Shown: in pieces, positions 15,877 to 24,776 of the stretch | How the letters are laid out: each line of letters starts with the position of its first letter | How positions within the stretch are numbered: position 1 is the stretch's first letter | Assembly: GCF_002295105.1 (NCBI RefSeq) | Contig: NZ_NSGH01000023.1 | Coordinates: 1-32,304 of the forward strand | Direction of reading: 5' to 3' | Origin: Salimicrobium humidisoli | GTDB taxonomy: Bacteria > Bacillota > Bacilli > Bacillales > Halobacillaceae | Length of the DNA stretch: 32,304 nucleotides | The notes under the pieces: model-generated | The model's database searches: none | The model's input: the letters and a program-made list of their open reading frames with translations, nothing else | What the model was told of the DNA's origin: nothing | Position numbers and translations under genes: made by a program

Positions 15877-17713
15877 GTTTCGTCTCCAGTTTTTCTTGAA
15901 TTTTCTCGAATTCTTTACTCGGAGGGGTAAGGGAAACTACGATATCCCCTGTCTCCGGCGCCAGCTCTCCGTATTCCGTAAAGAAATAAAGCATTCCTGT
16001 CGCTTTCTTCTTCACGAATAGCTGAACAGCCTGATCATCGAGATTATTCAAATAATCGCCGTACGTATATTTCTCCGTTATGGTCGTTTTTCTTAAAACA
16101 TACCCGTTCTCCACCATATCATTCAAAGGCTCCCACGTTACATCTTTTCTGAACAGAATCCGCCCGCTGATAGTGTGGTTGAGTCCCTCGAGATTGTCTC
16201 CCCGCTGGTCACTCAGGTTCAGTTGAAACGTGTTGTTTCTTCCGAATTCCGGAACGAACGTCGTACATATGAGAGCGTTATAAGAATCCATCTCCGTTGC
16301 GGTTACGAGATAGTCGTACGGCGTCATATCGATGGAATAGTCGGTCTGCTCACTGAGCATTTCCCCGTGGAACGTTTTCACTCCTTCGGATCTCGCACTC
16401 GTAAGTTTTCTCCAGGAGGAGTCGACTACTACGACCGGTACGTCGAGACTCTTGAGAGTAGAGGCAAGTTTGGTCGTGAAGGGGTTCCCGCCGACGATCA
16501 GCACTCCCGGAGGCCCTTCCTGCGAAAGGTCGAGCTTTTTCGAAAGCCATCTCATCGAGAACCCGTGAGCCACGACCGTAGTGAATACCAGGGCAAACGT
16601 CAGGGAAACGAGTATCTCCGCATCCTCAAACCCGGCATCGGAAAGCGCACCGGCGAAATAACTCGCTACGGTAAGAGCTACTATACCGCGCGGAGCAATC
16701 CATCCTACGAGTAATTTCTCCGAGTTGTTGAGATCCGTGCCGATAGTCGAGATGAATATAGAGAGGGGCCGTACCACAAAGAGCATAATCAGTACGAAAG
16801 CGATGATCTCAGGCTGAAATATTTCCACGAGCGTGTCTCTCGTCAACGAGGCCGTCAGCATAACGAAAATCGCCGAAATCAGAAGCAGGGACATATTCTC
16901 CTTAAAGTGCCTCATGTCGTTTATCGAGGAAATTCTCATGTTCGCAAGCGTCATCCCCATAGCCGTCACTGATAGAAGACCCGTCTCGTGCATAATTTCA
17001 TCGGCTGCCGTAAAACAGACGATTACAGCTCCGAATACGAAAGCCGATTTCAGAAATTCCGGCACGTAGCCGTTTTCGAACATATACCCGACTCCCTTAC
17101 CGAGGCCGTACCCTATCCCGACGGCAAAGACCGCCGCAAGAAAGAAAGTGACCAGCGCAGAAGGTGCGAGCGGGTCTCCCATGAGAAAGACGATGATTTC
17201 GAAAGTGAATACGGCAAGGAGAGCTCCGATAGGATCTACGATAATCCCTTCCCACTTCAGTATTTTGGCGGGCCTCGGTTTAAGTTTGGCCTGGCGGAGC
17301 AGCGGCAGAATAACGGTTGGTCCCGTCACAATCAGAAGTCCGCCGATAACGAAAGACACTGCGACACTCAGACCGGCAATGTAGTGAGCGGCGAGAGAAC
17401 CGAGAATCCAGGCGATAAAGGCGCCCAGGGTGACGATCCGGAACACCGGTCTCCCGAGCCCCCGCACCTCTTTAAAATCAAGGTTCAGACTGCCTTCGAA
17501 CAGGATAATGGCAACGGCGAGACTGATTACCGGAGAGTACAGATCACCGTAACTTTCGGAAGGGTTCATCAGACCGAGCACAGGGCCTGCCATGAGCCCG
17601 GCCAGAGACATCACTACGATGGCAGGAAGTCTGTATCTCCAGGCGACCCACTGGGATCCCACTCCCAGCAGACCAATGAGCGTAATTTGTAACAATAATG
17701 AATCTATGATCAT
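15854..17713 (-). CDS. CPA1-type cation/proton antiporter with RCK-like C-terminal domain
   Basis: A Na+(K+)/H+ antiporter for pH and salt homeostasis. About 12 transmembrane helices occupy residues 5-395. The helix with GGLLIVTGPTVILPLLR (about 143-159) and the following WEGIIVDPIGALLA segment carry the acidic residue expected of the CPA1 ion site. After residue 400 comes a Rossmann-like TrkA-N segment starting GVLIVGGNPFTTKLA, which may bind a nucleotide, and an acidic C-terminal tail. Length is 619 aa. Such fusions occur in NhaP-type antiporters. A GAGGAG site precedes the ATG. Whether the ion is Na+ or K+ cannot be read from the sequence. Confidence 0.9.
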   Translation of the reverse strand: MIIDSLLLQITLIGLLGVGSQWVAWRYRLPAIVVMSLAGLMAGPVLGLMNPSESYGDLYSPVISLAVAIILFEGSLNLDFKEVRGLGRPVFRIVTLGAFIAWILGSLAAHYIAGLSVAVSFVIGGLLIVTGPTVILPLLRQAKLKPRPAKILKWEGIIVDPIGALLAVFTFEIIVFLMGDPLAPSALVTFFLAAVFAVGIGYGLGKGVGYMFENGYVPEFLKSAFVFGAVIVCFTAADEIMHETGLLSVTAMGMTLANMRISSINDMRHFKENMSLLLISAIFVMLTASLTRDTLVEIFQPEIIAFVLIMLFVVRPLSIFISTIGTDLNNSEKLLVGWIAPRGIVALTVASYFAGALSDAGFEDAEILVSLTFALVFTTVVAHGFSMRWLSKKLDLSQEGPPGVLIVGGNPFTTKLASTLKSLDVPVVVVDSSWRKLTSARSEGVKTFHGEMLSEQTDYSIDMTPYDYLVTATEMDSYNALICTTFVPEFGRNNTFQLNLSDQRGDNLEGLNHTISGRILFRKDVTWEPLNDMVENGYVLRKTTITEKYTYGDYLNNLDDQAVQLFVKKKATGMLYFFTEYGELAPETGDIVVSLTPPSKEFEKIQEKLETKRKNKQQG

Positions 17714-17733
17714 ATAGGTAATCTCCTCATTTT

Positions 17734-17750
17734 AGAAAAGAGTCTTTTCT
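17734..17750. repeat. Perfect inverted repeat in the antiporter leader
   Basis: AGAAAAGA-G-TCTTTTCT, 8-bp arms with one central base, lies 21 bp upstream of the antiporter ATG. It could be a protein-binding site or a small mRNA hairpin near the ribosome binding site. Confidence 0.4.
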
Positions 17751-17894
17751 CAAAAAAGCATAGCTTTATTCTATATGTAACTTCTTCCCGTGTAAACAAA
17801 TACAGACTCCGTGAATCCCTCTCTCAGAGCACTTCGGAATGAAAACCTTTTCATTATTGACTTGCCGGTATCCCAAGCTTTGACATTAAATAGA

Positions 17895-17923
17895 TTGACA
17901 TAGCATTTGGAGGTTGGTAATAT
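17895..17923 (+). promoter_or_regulatory. Promoter of brnQ
   Basis: A perfect TTGACA (17895-17900), 17 bp, then TAATAT (17918-17923). Another TTGACA lies 15 bp upstream (17880-17885) without a matching -10. Confidence 0.7.
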
Positions 17924-17946
17924 AAAGTCCGGTTTTGATTTAATTT

Positions 17947-17961
17947 TATTTTCTAAAAATT
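17947..17961 (+). promoter_or_regulatory. CodY-like box in the brnQ leader
   Basis: TATTTTCTAAAAATT matches the CodY consensus AATTTTCWGAAAATT at 13 of 15 positions. It lies about 24 bp downstream of the -10, where CodY bound with branched-chain amino acids would block transcription. CodY control of brnQ is known in low-GC Gram-positives. Confidence 0.5.
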
Positions 17962-18022
17962 ATTATTTTTAAAAGGCACACTTCCTATCAGGAAGCGGCC
18001 TGATACATTGGAGGCGCATCGG

Positions 18023-19360
18023 TTGAAAAACTCAAGAACTATAGCAGTAGGATTTATGTTGTTCGCCATGTTTTTCGGAGCGGGCAATCTCATTTACCCG
18101 GCTTCCCTCGGCATGGGGGCCGGAGAGAACTATCTTCCGGCTATCATAGGTTTCATCCTTACGGGGGTAGGGCTTCCTGTTACGGCTGTAATAGCTCTTT
18201 CCCTTTCCAAAAACGGGGCTACGGAGATCGCCGGAAGAGTGCACCCGGCTTTTGCTGTCACTTTTGTTTCACTCATTTATCTCGCGATCGGTCCCTTTTT
18301 CGGTATCCCGAGAGCGGCCAACGTCGCCTATGAGATGGGAACGGCTCCATTGACCGGAGGCTTGAGTTCCCCTATTCTCTTTGTGTTTTCTCTCATCTTT
18401 TTCACTATCGTCTTTCTCATAAGCCGCAACCCTTCGAAACTCGTCGATATAATCGGACAGTGGCTCACTCCGCTTCTTTTCCTTTCTATCGCGGCTCTGG
18501 CGGCAGGCTCCCTGTTTCTTCCTTCTTCCGGTTCCGTCGCCCCGGGAGAAAAATACGGGAGCACACCCTTTTTCAGCGGTTTCGTCGAAGGTTACCTGAC
18601 GATGGACGCTATCGCCGGACTCGCGTTCGGAATCATCGTCATCACTTCCATCCAGCAGCAGGGAGTCACTGACCAAAAACAACTTACCAGACAGACGATC
18701 AAAGCGGGCGCCGTCACTGCTATCGTGCTCAGCCTCGTTTACGCTGCAATCGGCTGGGTAGGGGTGAAAATGGCCCCATCCGGAGATTTCGCCAGCGGAA
18801 GTCTTCTTCTGTCCAGTGCCGCCGAAACGATGTTCGGATCTGCAGGAACCATTATACTGGGGCTCCTTGTAACGCTCGCCTGTTTTACGACTTGTGTAGG
18901 TCTAACTGTGACCTGCGGACAGTACTTTTCGAAGCGTATCCCGAAACTTAATTATCTACAGGTCATTACCATCGTGACCATCCTCAGCCTCGGGATTACA
19001 AATCTCGGACTGAACCAGATCATCAAGTATTCTGTGCCGGTACTGACATTTCTTTATCCCATCACTATCGTTCTCGTTATTCTTGCGTTTATCGGCAAGT
19101 ATTTCCGGCACTCGCGCTACGTCTACCGTGGAGCAGTCGCTTTTACAACAGTAATCAGTCTTTATGAAGGGCTTCAGGTGCTGGAGATCAGCATAGAACC
19201 GCTGACAGCCTTCGTAGAAATGTTGCCGTTCGTAACGATCGGGCTCGCCTGGGTCCTCCCCGCTCTCGCAGGAGGCGTACTCGGAGCGATTATACACGTG
19301 CTGATGCCATCTTCTTCAAAACGAAGGAGAGAAAAATACGCATTATCCCGAAGTAAATGA
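18023..19360 (+). CDS. brnQ: Branched-chain amino acid transport system II carrier protein
   Basis: A Na+- or H+-coupled symporter for leucine, isoleucine and valine (LIVCS family). It is 445 aa with about 12 helices. The family opening FFGAGNLIYPASLG lies near residue 17. I place the start at TTG 18023 because GGAGG (18010-18014) lies 8 nt before it; an upstream TTG at 18008 overlaps that site. A promoter and a CodY-like box precede the gene and a strong terminator follows. A small CTTCC-TATC-GGAAG hairpin lies in the leader at about 17980-17995. Confidence 0.94.
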   Translation: MKNSRTIAVGFMLFAMFFGAGNLIYPASLGMGAGENYLPAIIGFILTGVGLPVTAVIALSLSKNGATEIAGRVHPAFAVTFVSLIYLAIGPFFGIPRAANVAYEMGTAPLTGGLSSPILFVFSLIFFTIVFLISRNPSKLVDIIGQWLTPLLFLSIAALAAGSLFLPSSGSVAPGEKYGSTPFFSGFVEGYLTMDAIAGLAFGIIVITSIQQQGVTDQKQLTRQTIKAGAVTAIVLSLVYAAIGWVGVKMAPSGDFASGSLLLSSAAETMFGSAGTIILGLLVTLACFTTCVGLTVTCGQYFSKRIPKLNYLQVITIVTILSLGITNLGLNQIIKYSVPVLTFLYPITIVLVILAFIGKYFRHSRYVYRGAVAFTTVISLYEGLQVLEISIEPLTAFVEMLPFVTIGLAWVLPALAGGVLGAIIHVLMPSSSKRRREKYALSRSK

Positions 19361-19372
19361 CGGGACAGATGC

Positions 19373-19412
19373 AAAAAAGAGTTCCGCCGAACACGGCCGG
19401 AACTCTTTTTTA
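19373..19412. terminator. Bidirectional terminator
   Basis: GAGTTCCG (19379-19386) pairs with CGGAACTC (19398-19405), with A and T runs on both sides. It serves brnQ and the small zinc-ribbon gene. Confidence 0.85.
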
Positions 19413-19422
19413 ATGATTCTTT

Positions 19423-19596
19423 CTATTCCACATCGTCATAGTCGGTTTCCTGATCTTTATGACGTTTCTGACAGGCTTTGCAAAGCTTCACTTCCTCTTC
19501 TTTCTTTGTCTGAAGCAGCTTGCCGCAATTATTGCATTTACTGAATTCGTTGGGATTCCCCTGGAATCCTGCAAGTTCGTGTTCCGGTCCTGGCAT
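19423..19596 (-). CDS. Small zinc-ribbon-like protein, function unknown
   Basis: A 57-aa protein starting MPGPEHELAGF. CNNC and CKAC, separated by about 16 residues, form a likely four-cysteine zinc ribbon, and the tail is acidic. The ATG at 19596 is chosen because AAGGGG lies about 8 nt upstream; an in-frame GTG at 19605 overlaps that site. I do not recognise a named family. It stands between brnQ and the aminopeptidase gene, with its own ribosome binding site. Confidence 0.7.
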   Translation of the reverse strand: MPGPEHELAGFQGNPNEFSKCNNCGKLLQTKKEEEVKLCKACQKRHKDQETDYDDVE

Positions 19597-19651
19597 AAGA
19601 TTCACCCCTTTTTTTCGTTTGTGAAAAACCTATACCCCTCCCGGCCCGGTA

Positions 19652-20893
19652 TTAATCCTCATTGAAATCAAGAGCCCAGCTGCCATTTCTCATTACCGCT
19701 TCTTCTGTACCGTCTTCAAGAACCCCATCTATATCCATTTCGCCGGAGCCCATCATGAAATCTACATGTACAAGGCTGTGGTTGACCCCATTCTCATCAA
19801 GCTCTTTTTCACTCATTTCGGAACCGCCTTCCACGTTGTTCGGATACGCTTTTCCGAACGCCAGATGGCAGGAAGCGTTCTCATCGTACAGGGTATTATA
19901 GAAAATGAGCCCTGACTGCGAGATCGGAGACTCGTGAGGGACGAGTGCCAGTTCCCCGAGGTGAGAAGCCCCGTCATCCGTATCAAGAAGCTGTTCAAGC
20001 GTCTCCTCCCCCTGCTCGGCAGAGAAGTCTACGACCTCTCCGTCTTTAAAGGTAAGTGTAAAGTTATCGATCACACTGCCCCCATAGTTCAGAGGTTTCG
20101 TACTCGAAACGATTCCGTCCACGCCGTATTTATGAGGAGCCGTAAAAACTTCCTCCGTCGGCATGTTCGGATTGAACGGAACACCGTCTTCCGTCCGGCT
20201 CGCTCCGCCTTTCCATATATGCCCCTCCGGAAGAGCAACGGTAAGATTCGTACCGGGTCCCTGATAGACGAGCTCTTTATACTGCTTTCTGTTCAGGAAC
20301 TGCCGTGCGTTTTCAAGCATTTCATTATGTTCATCCCACGCTTTGACCGGGTCTTCCTGGTCGATGCGCACGATAGAGAAAATCTCCTCCCACAGCTTCT
20401 CTTTCGCTGTTTCTGGGTCTGCTTCCGGGAATATTTTCTGTGCCCAGGCGGTAATCGGGATACTGACGATCGACCACTGAATCCGGTCATTCATCGTGTA
20501 GTTACGGAACTCGGCCATAGCTTCACTGCGGGATTTCTGTGCTGCGACAATCTTTTTGGCGTCAATTCCCTGCAGAAGGTCGGGGTCTGTTGCACGTACG
20601 GAAAGAATAGCCATCCCTTCTTCGCCGAACGATTTGAACATATCCTGCTGCCACTCGGGAACTTCTTTCAACGTCTCAGTATCTGCGTATTCATAGCGCA
20701 GGCGGGTAATGTCGTCGTCCGCCCAGTTGATATGTACATCTTTTGCGCCCAGTTCAAAAGCTTTCTTTACGATTACCCGCGTAAAGTCCGCTCCCTCTAC
20801 GGTAGAATTAATGACCAGCTTCTGATCTTTCTGCAGATTGACTCCGGTTCTCAGCGCCAGATCCGCGTACTTATCAAGCATATGTTGGTGCAT
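19652..20893 (-). CDS. M29-family aminopeptidase (AmpS/PepS type)
   Basis: A cytoplasmic metalloaminopeptidase that removes N-terminal residues from peptides. M29 features are the N-terminal DKYADLALRTGVNL, GTNLTVALPEGHIWKGG in the middle, FNPNMPTEEVFTAPH, and the C-terminal block from LGELALVPHESPIS to HVDFMMGSGEMDIDG. The last parts contain the Glu, His and Asp metal ligands. Several starts are possible. ATG 20893 lies 12 nt after GGAAAGG and gives 413 aa; ATG 20902 and GTG 20905 are very close to that site. The protein is markedly acidic, as in salt-adapted bacilli. Confidence 0.92.
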   Translation of the reverse strand: MHQHMLDKYADLALRTGVNLQKDQKLVINSTVEGADFTRVIVKKAFELGAKDVHINWADDDITRLRYEYADTETLKEVPEWQQDMFKSFGEEGMAILSVRATDPDLLQGIDAKKIVAAQKSRSEAMAEFRNYTMNDRIQWSIVSIPITAWAQKIFPEADPETAKEKLWEEIFSIVRIDQEDPVKAWDEHNEMLENARQFLNRKQYKELVYQGPGTNLTVALPEGHIWKGGASRTEDGVPFNPNMPTEEVFTAPHKYGVDGIVSSTKPLNYGGSVIDNFTLTFKDGEVVDFSAEQGEETLEQLLDTDDGASHLGELALVPHESPISQSGLIFYNTLYDENASCHLAFGKAYPNNVEGGSEMSEKELDENGVNHSLVHVDFMMGSGEMDIDGVLEDGTEEAVMRNGSWALDFNED

Positions 20894-20956
20894 AACACTC
20901 ATCACCTTTCCAAGGAATTTTTCGCTTTCTATTATTTCACAATTGCCCCTTCAATA

Positions 20957-20987
20957 CAAAAAAGGGACCTTCATGAAGGCCCCCCGC
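20957..20987 (-). terminator. Terminator of the ABC-F gene
   Basis: On the minus strand GGGGCCTTCATGAAGGTCCC folds as a hairpin followed by TTTTTTG. Confidence 0.75.
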
Positions 20988-20996
20988 TTTCTTCCA

Positions 20997-22871
20997 TCAA
21001 TTTTCTTCCATCAGTTCGGACAATTCTTCCCATCGTTCCATTTTCTGTTCAAGTTCTTCTTCTTTTCTCTGCTGTTCTTTGTACAGTTCTTCCGCTTTAT
21101 CGAAATCACTTCCGGTTTCACTGATTTCTGTTTTGATCTCTTCGATCCGTTCTTCTACAGCCGAGATATCGTCTTCAATCGTCTTCCATTCCTGCTGATC
21201 CTGATAGGACAGTTTCTTTTTCCGCTTCGTGCGCGACTCTTTTTTCTGAGCAGGTGCAGCATCCTGTTTCTTCTCCTCTTTCTTTTTCTCCAGGAATTCA
21301 CTGTAGGCTCCCTGAAACTTCTCGAAATTCCCATCAGTTTCAAGAGCAATCAGCCGATCGGCGATTCTGTCGAGGAAGTAACGGTCGTGGCTGACAGTAA
21401 TGACGACACCCGGAAAGCTGTCGATATAATCCTCAAGCACGCTCAGCGTTTCCGTATCAAGGTCGTTCGTCGGCTCATCGAGAAACAGGACGTTCGGTTC
21501 CTCCATCAGCACTTTCAGAAGATACAGTCTGCGGCGTTCGCCCCCCGATAACCTTCTTATATACGTCCACTGGTGGCTGCGGGAGAATAAAAACCGCTCA
21601 AGCATCTGCTCGGCTGTCACCTGCTGCTTATCTTTCGTCGAGATGACTTCGGCCGTCTCTTTAATGTACCCGATGACAGTCTGATCTCCATCGAGTTCTT
21701 CGTGGTCCTGTTTATAGTATCCGATTTTCACAGTCGGTCCGATGTGTACGGCACCTTCCGACGGTTCTCTCCGCCCTGCCATTATATTGAGCAGCGTCGT
21801 CTTTCCGGTCCCGTTCGGTCCGATGATGCCGATACGTTCTCCCGGTACAATCAGATCACTGATATGACGGAACAGATAGTCCTCTTCAAATTTATGGCCG
21901 ATATCCTCGAGTTCCATCACTTGTTTCCCGAGGCGGGTGGAGGCCGTAGCGATATCAGCTTCTTCCTTATCCGTTTCGAACGTCTTCTCCTTCATCGCTT
22001 CCACACGCTGCTTTCTGGCTTTCTGTTTCGTACCTCGGGCTTTCACTCCACGCTTCAGCCATGCAAGTTCCTGTTTCAGCACGTTCTGATGCTTCGCTTC
22101 TCTCCGTTTTTCGAGTTCTTCCCGTTCCGCTTTTTTCTCAAGGAAAACTTCGTAGTTACCTTCGTACTCATAAAGCTGCCCTCTTTCCAGTTCAAATATT
22201 TTATTCGTTACCCGGTTCAGAAAATAGCGGTCGTGGGTGACAAGCATAAGTGCCCCTTTGTACTGACTCAAATACTCCTCAAGCCATTCGATCGTTTCAT
22301 TATCAAGGTGGTTGGTCGGCTCATCCAGAAGCAGAAGATCCGCCGGCTGCAGCAGGGCTTTCGCAATCGCCACGCGCTTCTTCTGGCCCCCGGACAGCTC
22401 CTTCACCTTATGGTTATACGCTTCGATGCCAAGCTGGGAGAGGACTTTTTTCGCCTCCGTACTCGCTTCCCATGCTCCCGCATCTTCCATTTTTTCCTGT
22501 GCTTCCATCAATTCGTTCTGAACCTTTTCGTCCTCCGGCTTTTCCATCGTCTGCTGAAGAGCTTTTTCATATCTTCTCAGCACTTTCATAATGTCCGAGT
22601 CCCCATAATAAATCTGTTCAAAAACCGTGTCTTCTTCTTCAAGTTCAGGCTCCTGGGACAAATATTCCACGTGGAAATCCTTGGCGTGATGAACGTTACC
22701 TGCATCCTTCGATTCGATGTCTGCGAGGATTTTCAGTAACGAGGATTTCCCGGTCCCGTTTACGCCTATAAGACCGATTCTTTCCCTATCTTCCACCGTA
22801 AATGAAAGTTCATCGAACAGTGTTTTATCTCCGTACCCTTTAGCGAGATTTTCTGCAATCAGTATACTCAT
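20997..22871 (-). CDS. ABC-F family ATPase (YfmR/Uup-like)
   Basis: ABC-F proteins are soluble twin-ATPase factors that act at the ribosome; they are not transporters. The first domain has Walker A GVNGTGKS (36-43), LSGGQKKR and LLLLDEPTNHLD. The second has GPNGTGKT near 350, LSGGERRR and LFLDEPTNDLD. The linker between them is highly charged. The C-terminal 100 residues form the basic and acidic coiled coil of Uup-type members. The best match from memory is YfmR of B. subtilis, linked to relief of ribosome stalling at prolines. The start is ATG 22871 with AAGGA 8 nt upstream, giving 624 aa. Confidence 0.92.
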   Translation of the reverse strand: MSILIAENLAKGYGDKTLFDELSFTVEDRERIGLIGVNGTGKSSLLKILADIESKDAGNVHHAKDFHVEYLSQEPELEEEDTVFEQIYYGDSDIMKVLRRYEKALQQTMEKPEDEKVQNELMEAQEKMEDAGAWEASTEAKKVLSQLGIEAYNHKVKELSGGQKKRVAIAKALLQPADLLLLDEPTNHLDNETIEWLEEYLSQYKGALMLVTHDRYFLNRVTNKIFELERGQLYEYEGNYEVFLEKKAEREELEKRREAKHQNVLKQELAWLKRGVKARGTKQKARKQRVEAMKEKTFETDKEEADIATASTRLGKQVMELEDIGHKFEEDYLFRHISDLIVPGERIGIIGPNGTGKTTLLNIMAGRREPSEGAVHIGPTVKIGYYKQDHEELDGDQTVIGYIKETAEVISTKDKQQVTAEQMLERFLFSRSHQWTYIRRLSGGERRRLYLLKVLMEEPNVLFLDEPTNDLDTETLSVLEDYIDSFPGVVITVSHDRYFLDRIADRLIALETDGNFEKFQGAYSEFLEKKKEEKKQDAAPAQKKESRTKRKKKLSYQDQQEWKTIEDDISAVEERIEEIKTEISETGSDFDKAEELYKEQQRKEEELEQKMERWEELSELMEEN

Positions 22872-22932
22872 AGCTACCATCCTTTTTCGTTCAGATCATG
22901 ATTGTATTTTAGCACAGAGACGAAGGAATACG

Positions 22933-22957
22933 AAAAAAACCGCTGCGGGAGCGGTTT
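22933..22957 (-). terminator. Intrinsic terminator-like hairpin
   Basis: AAACCGCT (22937-22944) pairs with AGCGGTTT (22950-22957), followed on the minus strand by a long T run. It lies just upstream of the ABC-F gene, so it would block read-through from the symporter side. Confidence 0.65.
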
Positions 22958-23010
22958 CGGCTTTTAGAAGAATCTGTTTTTCTCCGCAAGTTGTGTGGAA
23001 TTCTCGCGGG

Positions 23011-23107
23011 GGATGAATCCATTCGCTTTCCGCGGACGCACTCGCGCCACCCCACTGCGAGGTCTCGGATCACCCGTTTTTCCGCAGGATCCTCCTGGTA
23101 TTCATCC
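23011..23107. repeat. Long imperfect palindromic intergenic element
   Basis: GGATGAAT (23011-23018) and ATTCATCC (23100-23107) form the ends of a 97-bp element. Inside are CGCTTTCCGCGGACGC, TGCGAGGTCTCGGAT and TTTTCCGCAGGATCC. From memory, similar sequences (CGCTTTCCGCGG, TCTCGG, CCGCAGGA) are scattered between genes in many Bacillaceae genomes. No coding sequence is present in 22872-23189. Confidence 0.6.
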
Positions 23108-23117
23108 GCCCTTCATT

Positions 23118-23157
23118 GAAAAACAAAAAAATAAAACTGCCGAGATTTTCTCGACAG
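23118..23157 (-). terminator. Terminator of the symporter gene (repeated terminator type)
   Basis: CTGCCGAG (23137-23144) pairs with CTCGACAG (23150-23157), followed on the minus strand by TTTTATTTTTTTG. The whole module is nearly identical to the one after phr at 85-121. Confidence 0.8.
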
Positions 23158-23189
23158 CCTGAAATCCAGGTTGGAAACATTTTTTTCGC

Positions 23190-24620
23190 TTATTTCTTAT
23201 CGTTTCTGACAGGATCCGTACGTTTCCAGTAATCCATACCCTTCACACCGGGCAGATGATCCTGATAAAAGATCGGGTCTTTCCCCTGTCTGCGCTGATT
23301 CATATAATCTTTCAGTGCCGCATAAGCGATCTTCGATAACAGGAAGATCGCGTACAGGTTGATCAGTGCCATAGTCCCCATCGTCAGATCCGCAAGCGAC
23401 CATACGAGACCGAACTCGGCGACGGCCCCGAACATCACCATGAGCAGTACACTCGTACGATAGATAAGCTTCAATCTTCCGCTGTTGCGGATGAATTCAA
23501 GGTTCGTTTCACCATAATAGTAGTTACCGATGATGGAGCTGAAGGCGAAAAGGAAGATGGCGACAGCGATAAAGAGAGAAGCCCACTGTCCTATCTCATT
23601 CTCAAAAGCCATCTGGGTGATCTGAATCCCTTCTGCCCCTCCTGTATCCGTGTATTCTCCTGAAAAGAGAATAATCGTTGCGGTAGCACTACAGATGACG
23701 AGCGTATCAATGAACACCCCAAGCGTCTGGATAAGCCCCTGCTTCACCGGGTGAGTCACTTCCGAGGTGGCAGCTGCGTTCGGTGCACTACCCATACCGG
23801 CTTCGTTCGAGAACAGACCACGCTGCACACCAATCATAACCATACCTCCGATGGTGCCGCCCGCGAATTCACGGAAGCCGAAAGCACTGGAAAAAATCAG
23901 ACCAAGCATATCCGGCACCTGACCCAGGTTGAGAAACAGGACATATAGCGCTAAAGCTACGTAGAAAAATGCCATGATCGGAATAATGAACTGTGTCACC
24001 TGGGCGATTCTTCTCAGCCCTCCGAAGATGATGGAAGCTACAATAACCGTCAGAATCAGACCGAGCACCCAGCCTTCGAGGGAAAACGAGCGTTCAAAGG
24101 CGGAAGCAATCGTATTAGACTGGACGGAACTGAAAACGAGCCCGTATGTAAAAGTGATGGTGATGGCGAAGACAATTCCGAGAGTACGATTGTTCAGACC
24201 TTTTTCCATGTAGTAAGCCGGGCCGCCGCGATACTGATTGTGCTCCGGCGTTTTGAATATTTGCGCCAGCGTACTTTCGATAAAACTCGACGCTCCGCCG
24301 AGAATGGCTACAAGCCACATCCAGAACACAGCCCCCGGCCCCCCGGTGGAAACGGCTGCTGCCACACCTGCGAGATTTCCTGTCCCTACACGGGATGCGG
24401 TACTGATAGCAAATGCCTGGAAAGCAGAAGTACCTTTCTTACCTTCTGCTGTAATCGATCTTTTATCGAAAAGCACCCGGAACATTTCCGGTATGAGACG
24501 GAACTGGGCGAATTTCAGCTTTATGGAAAACCATAACCCCAGTCCGAGAAGTACGACGATGAGAACATAGCCCCACAATATATCATTGAAAAAACTTATA
24601 ACACTTTCCGCTAACCCCAT
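23190..24620 (-). CDS. Alanine/glycine:cation symporter (AGCS family)
   Basis: A Na+-coupled importer of alanine or glycine; 476 aa with about 11 helices. AGCS signatures are visible: GTGNLAGVAAAVSTGGPGAVFWMW near 76-99, GGPAYYMEKGL near 131, and GLFSNEAGMGSAPNAAATS near 268. The motif IIGNYYYGETN is at about 363-373. The closest B. subtilis relatives are AlsT and YrbD. GGAGG lies just before the ATG. It is a single-gene unit with its own terminator. Several of the transporters in this window look Na+-driven, which suits a saline habitat. Confidence 0.94.
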   Translation of the reverse strand: MGLAESVISFFNDILWGYVLIVVLLGLGLWFSIKLKFAQFRLIPEMFRVLFDKRSITAEGKKGTSAFQAFAISTASRVGTGNLAGVAAAVSTGGPGAVFWMWLVAILGGASSFIESTLAQIFKTPEHNQYRGGPAYYMEKGLNNRTLGIVFAITITFTYGLVFSSVQSNTIASAFERSFSLEGWVLGLILTVIVASIIFGGLRRIAQVTQFIIPIMAFFYVALALYVLFLNLGQVPDMLGLIFSSAFGFREFAGGTIGGMVMIGVQRGLFSNEAGMGSAPNAAATSEVTHPVKQGLIQTLGVFIDTLVICSATATIILFSGEYTDTGGAEGIQITQMAFENEIGQWASLFIAVAIFLFAFSSIIGNYYYGETNLEFIRNSGRLKLIYRTSVLLMVMFGAVAEFGLVWSLADLTMGTMALINLYAIFLLSKIAYAALKDYMNQRRQGKDPIFYQDHLPGVKGMDYWKRTDPVRNDKK

Positions 24621-24714
24621 ATTCTTTTCCTCCTTAGAATTAAAACAACCAATTCTTCTCCTTCTTTCACTTTACCAATAAATGAAAACAATTAAAATTC
24701 TTTTCCCGAACTGT

Positions 24715-24742
24715 TTGACATTTTTTCAAGTATCTCTACAAT
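24715..24742 (+). promoter_or_regulatory. Promoter of the 111-aa gene
   Basis: A perfect TTGACA (24715-24720), 16 bp, then TACAAT (24737-24742), 34 bp before the ATG. Confidence 0.7.
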
Positions 24743-24776
24743 GAGTACCCAATTCATCGAAAGGAGAAAACATTTT

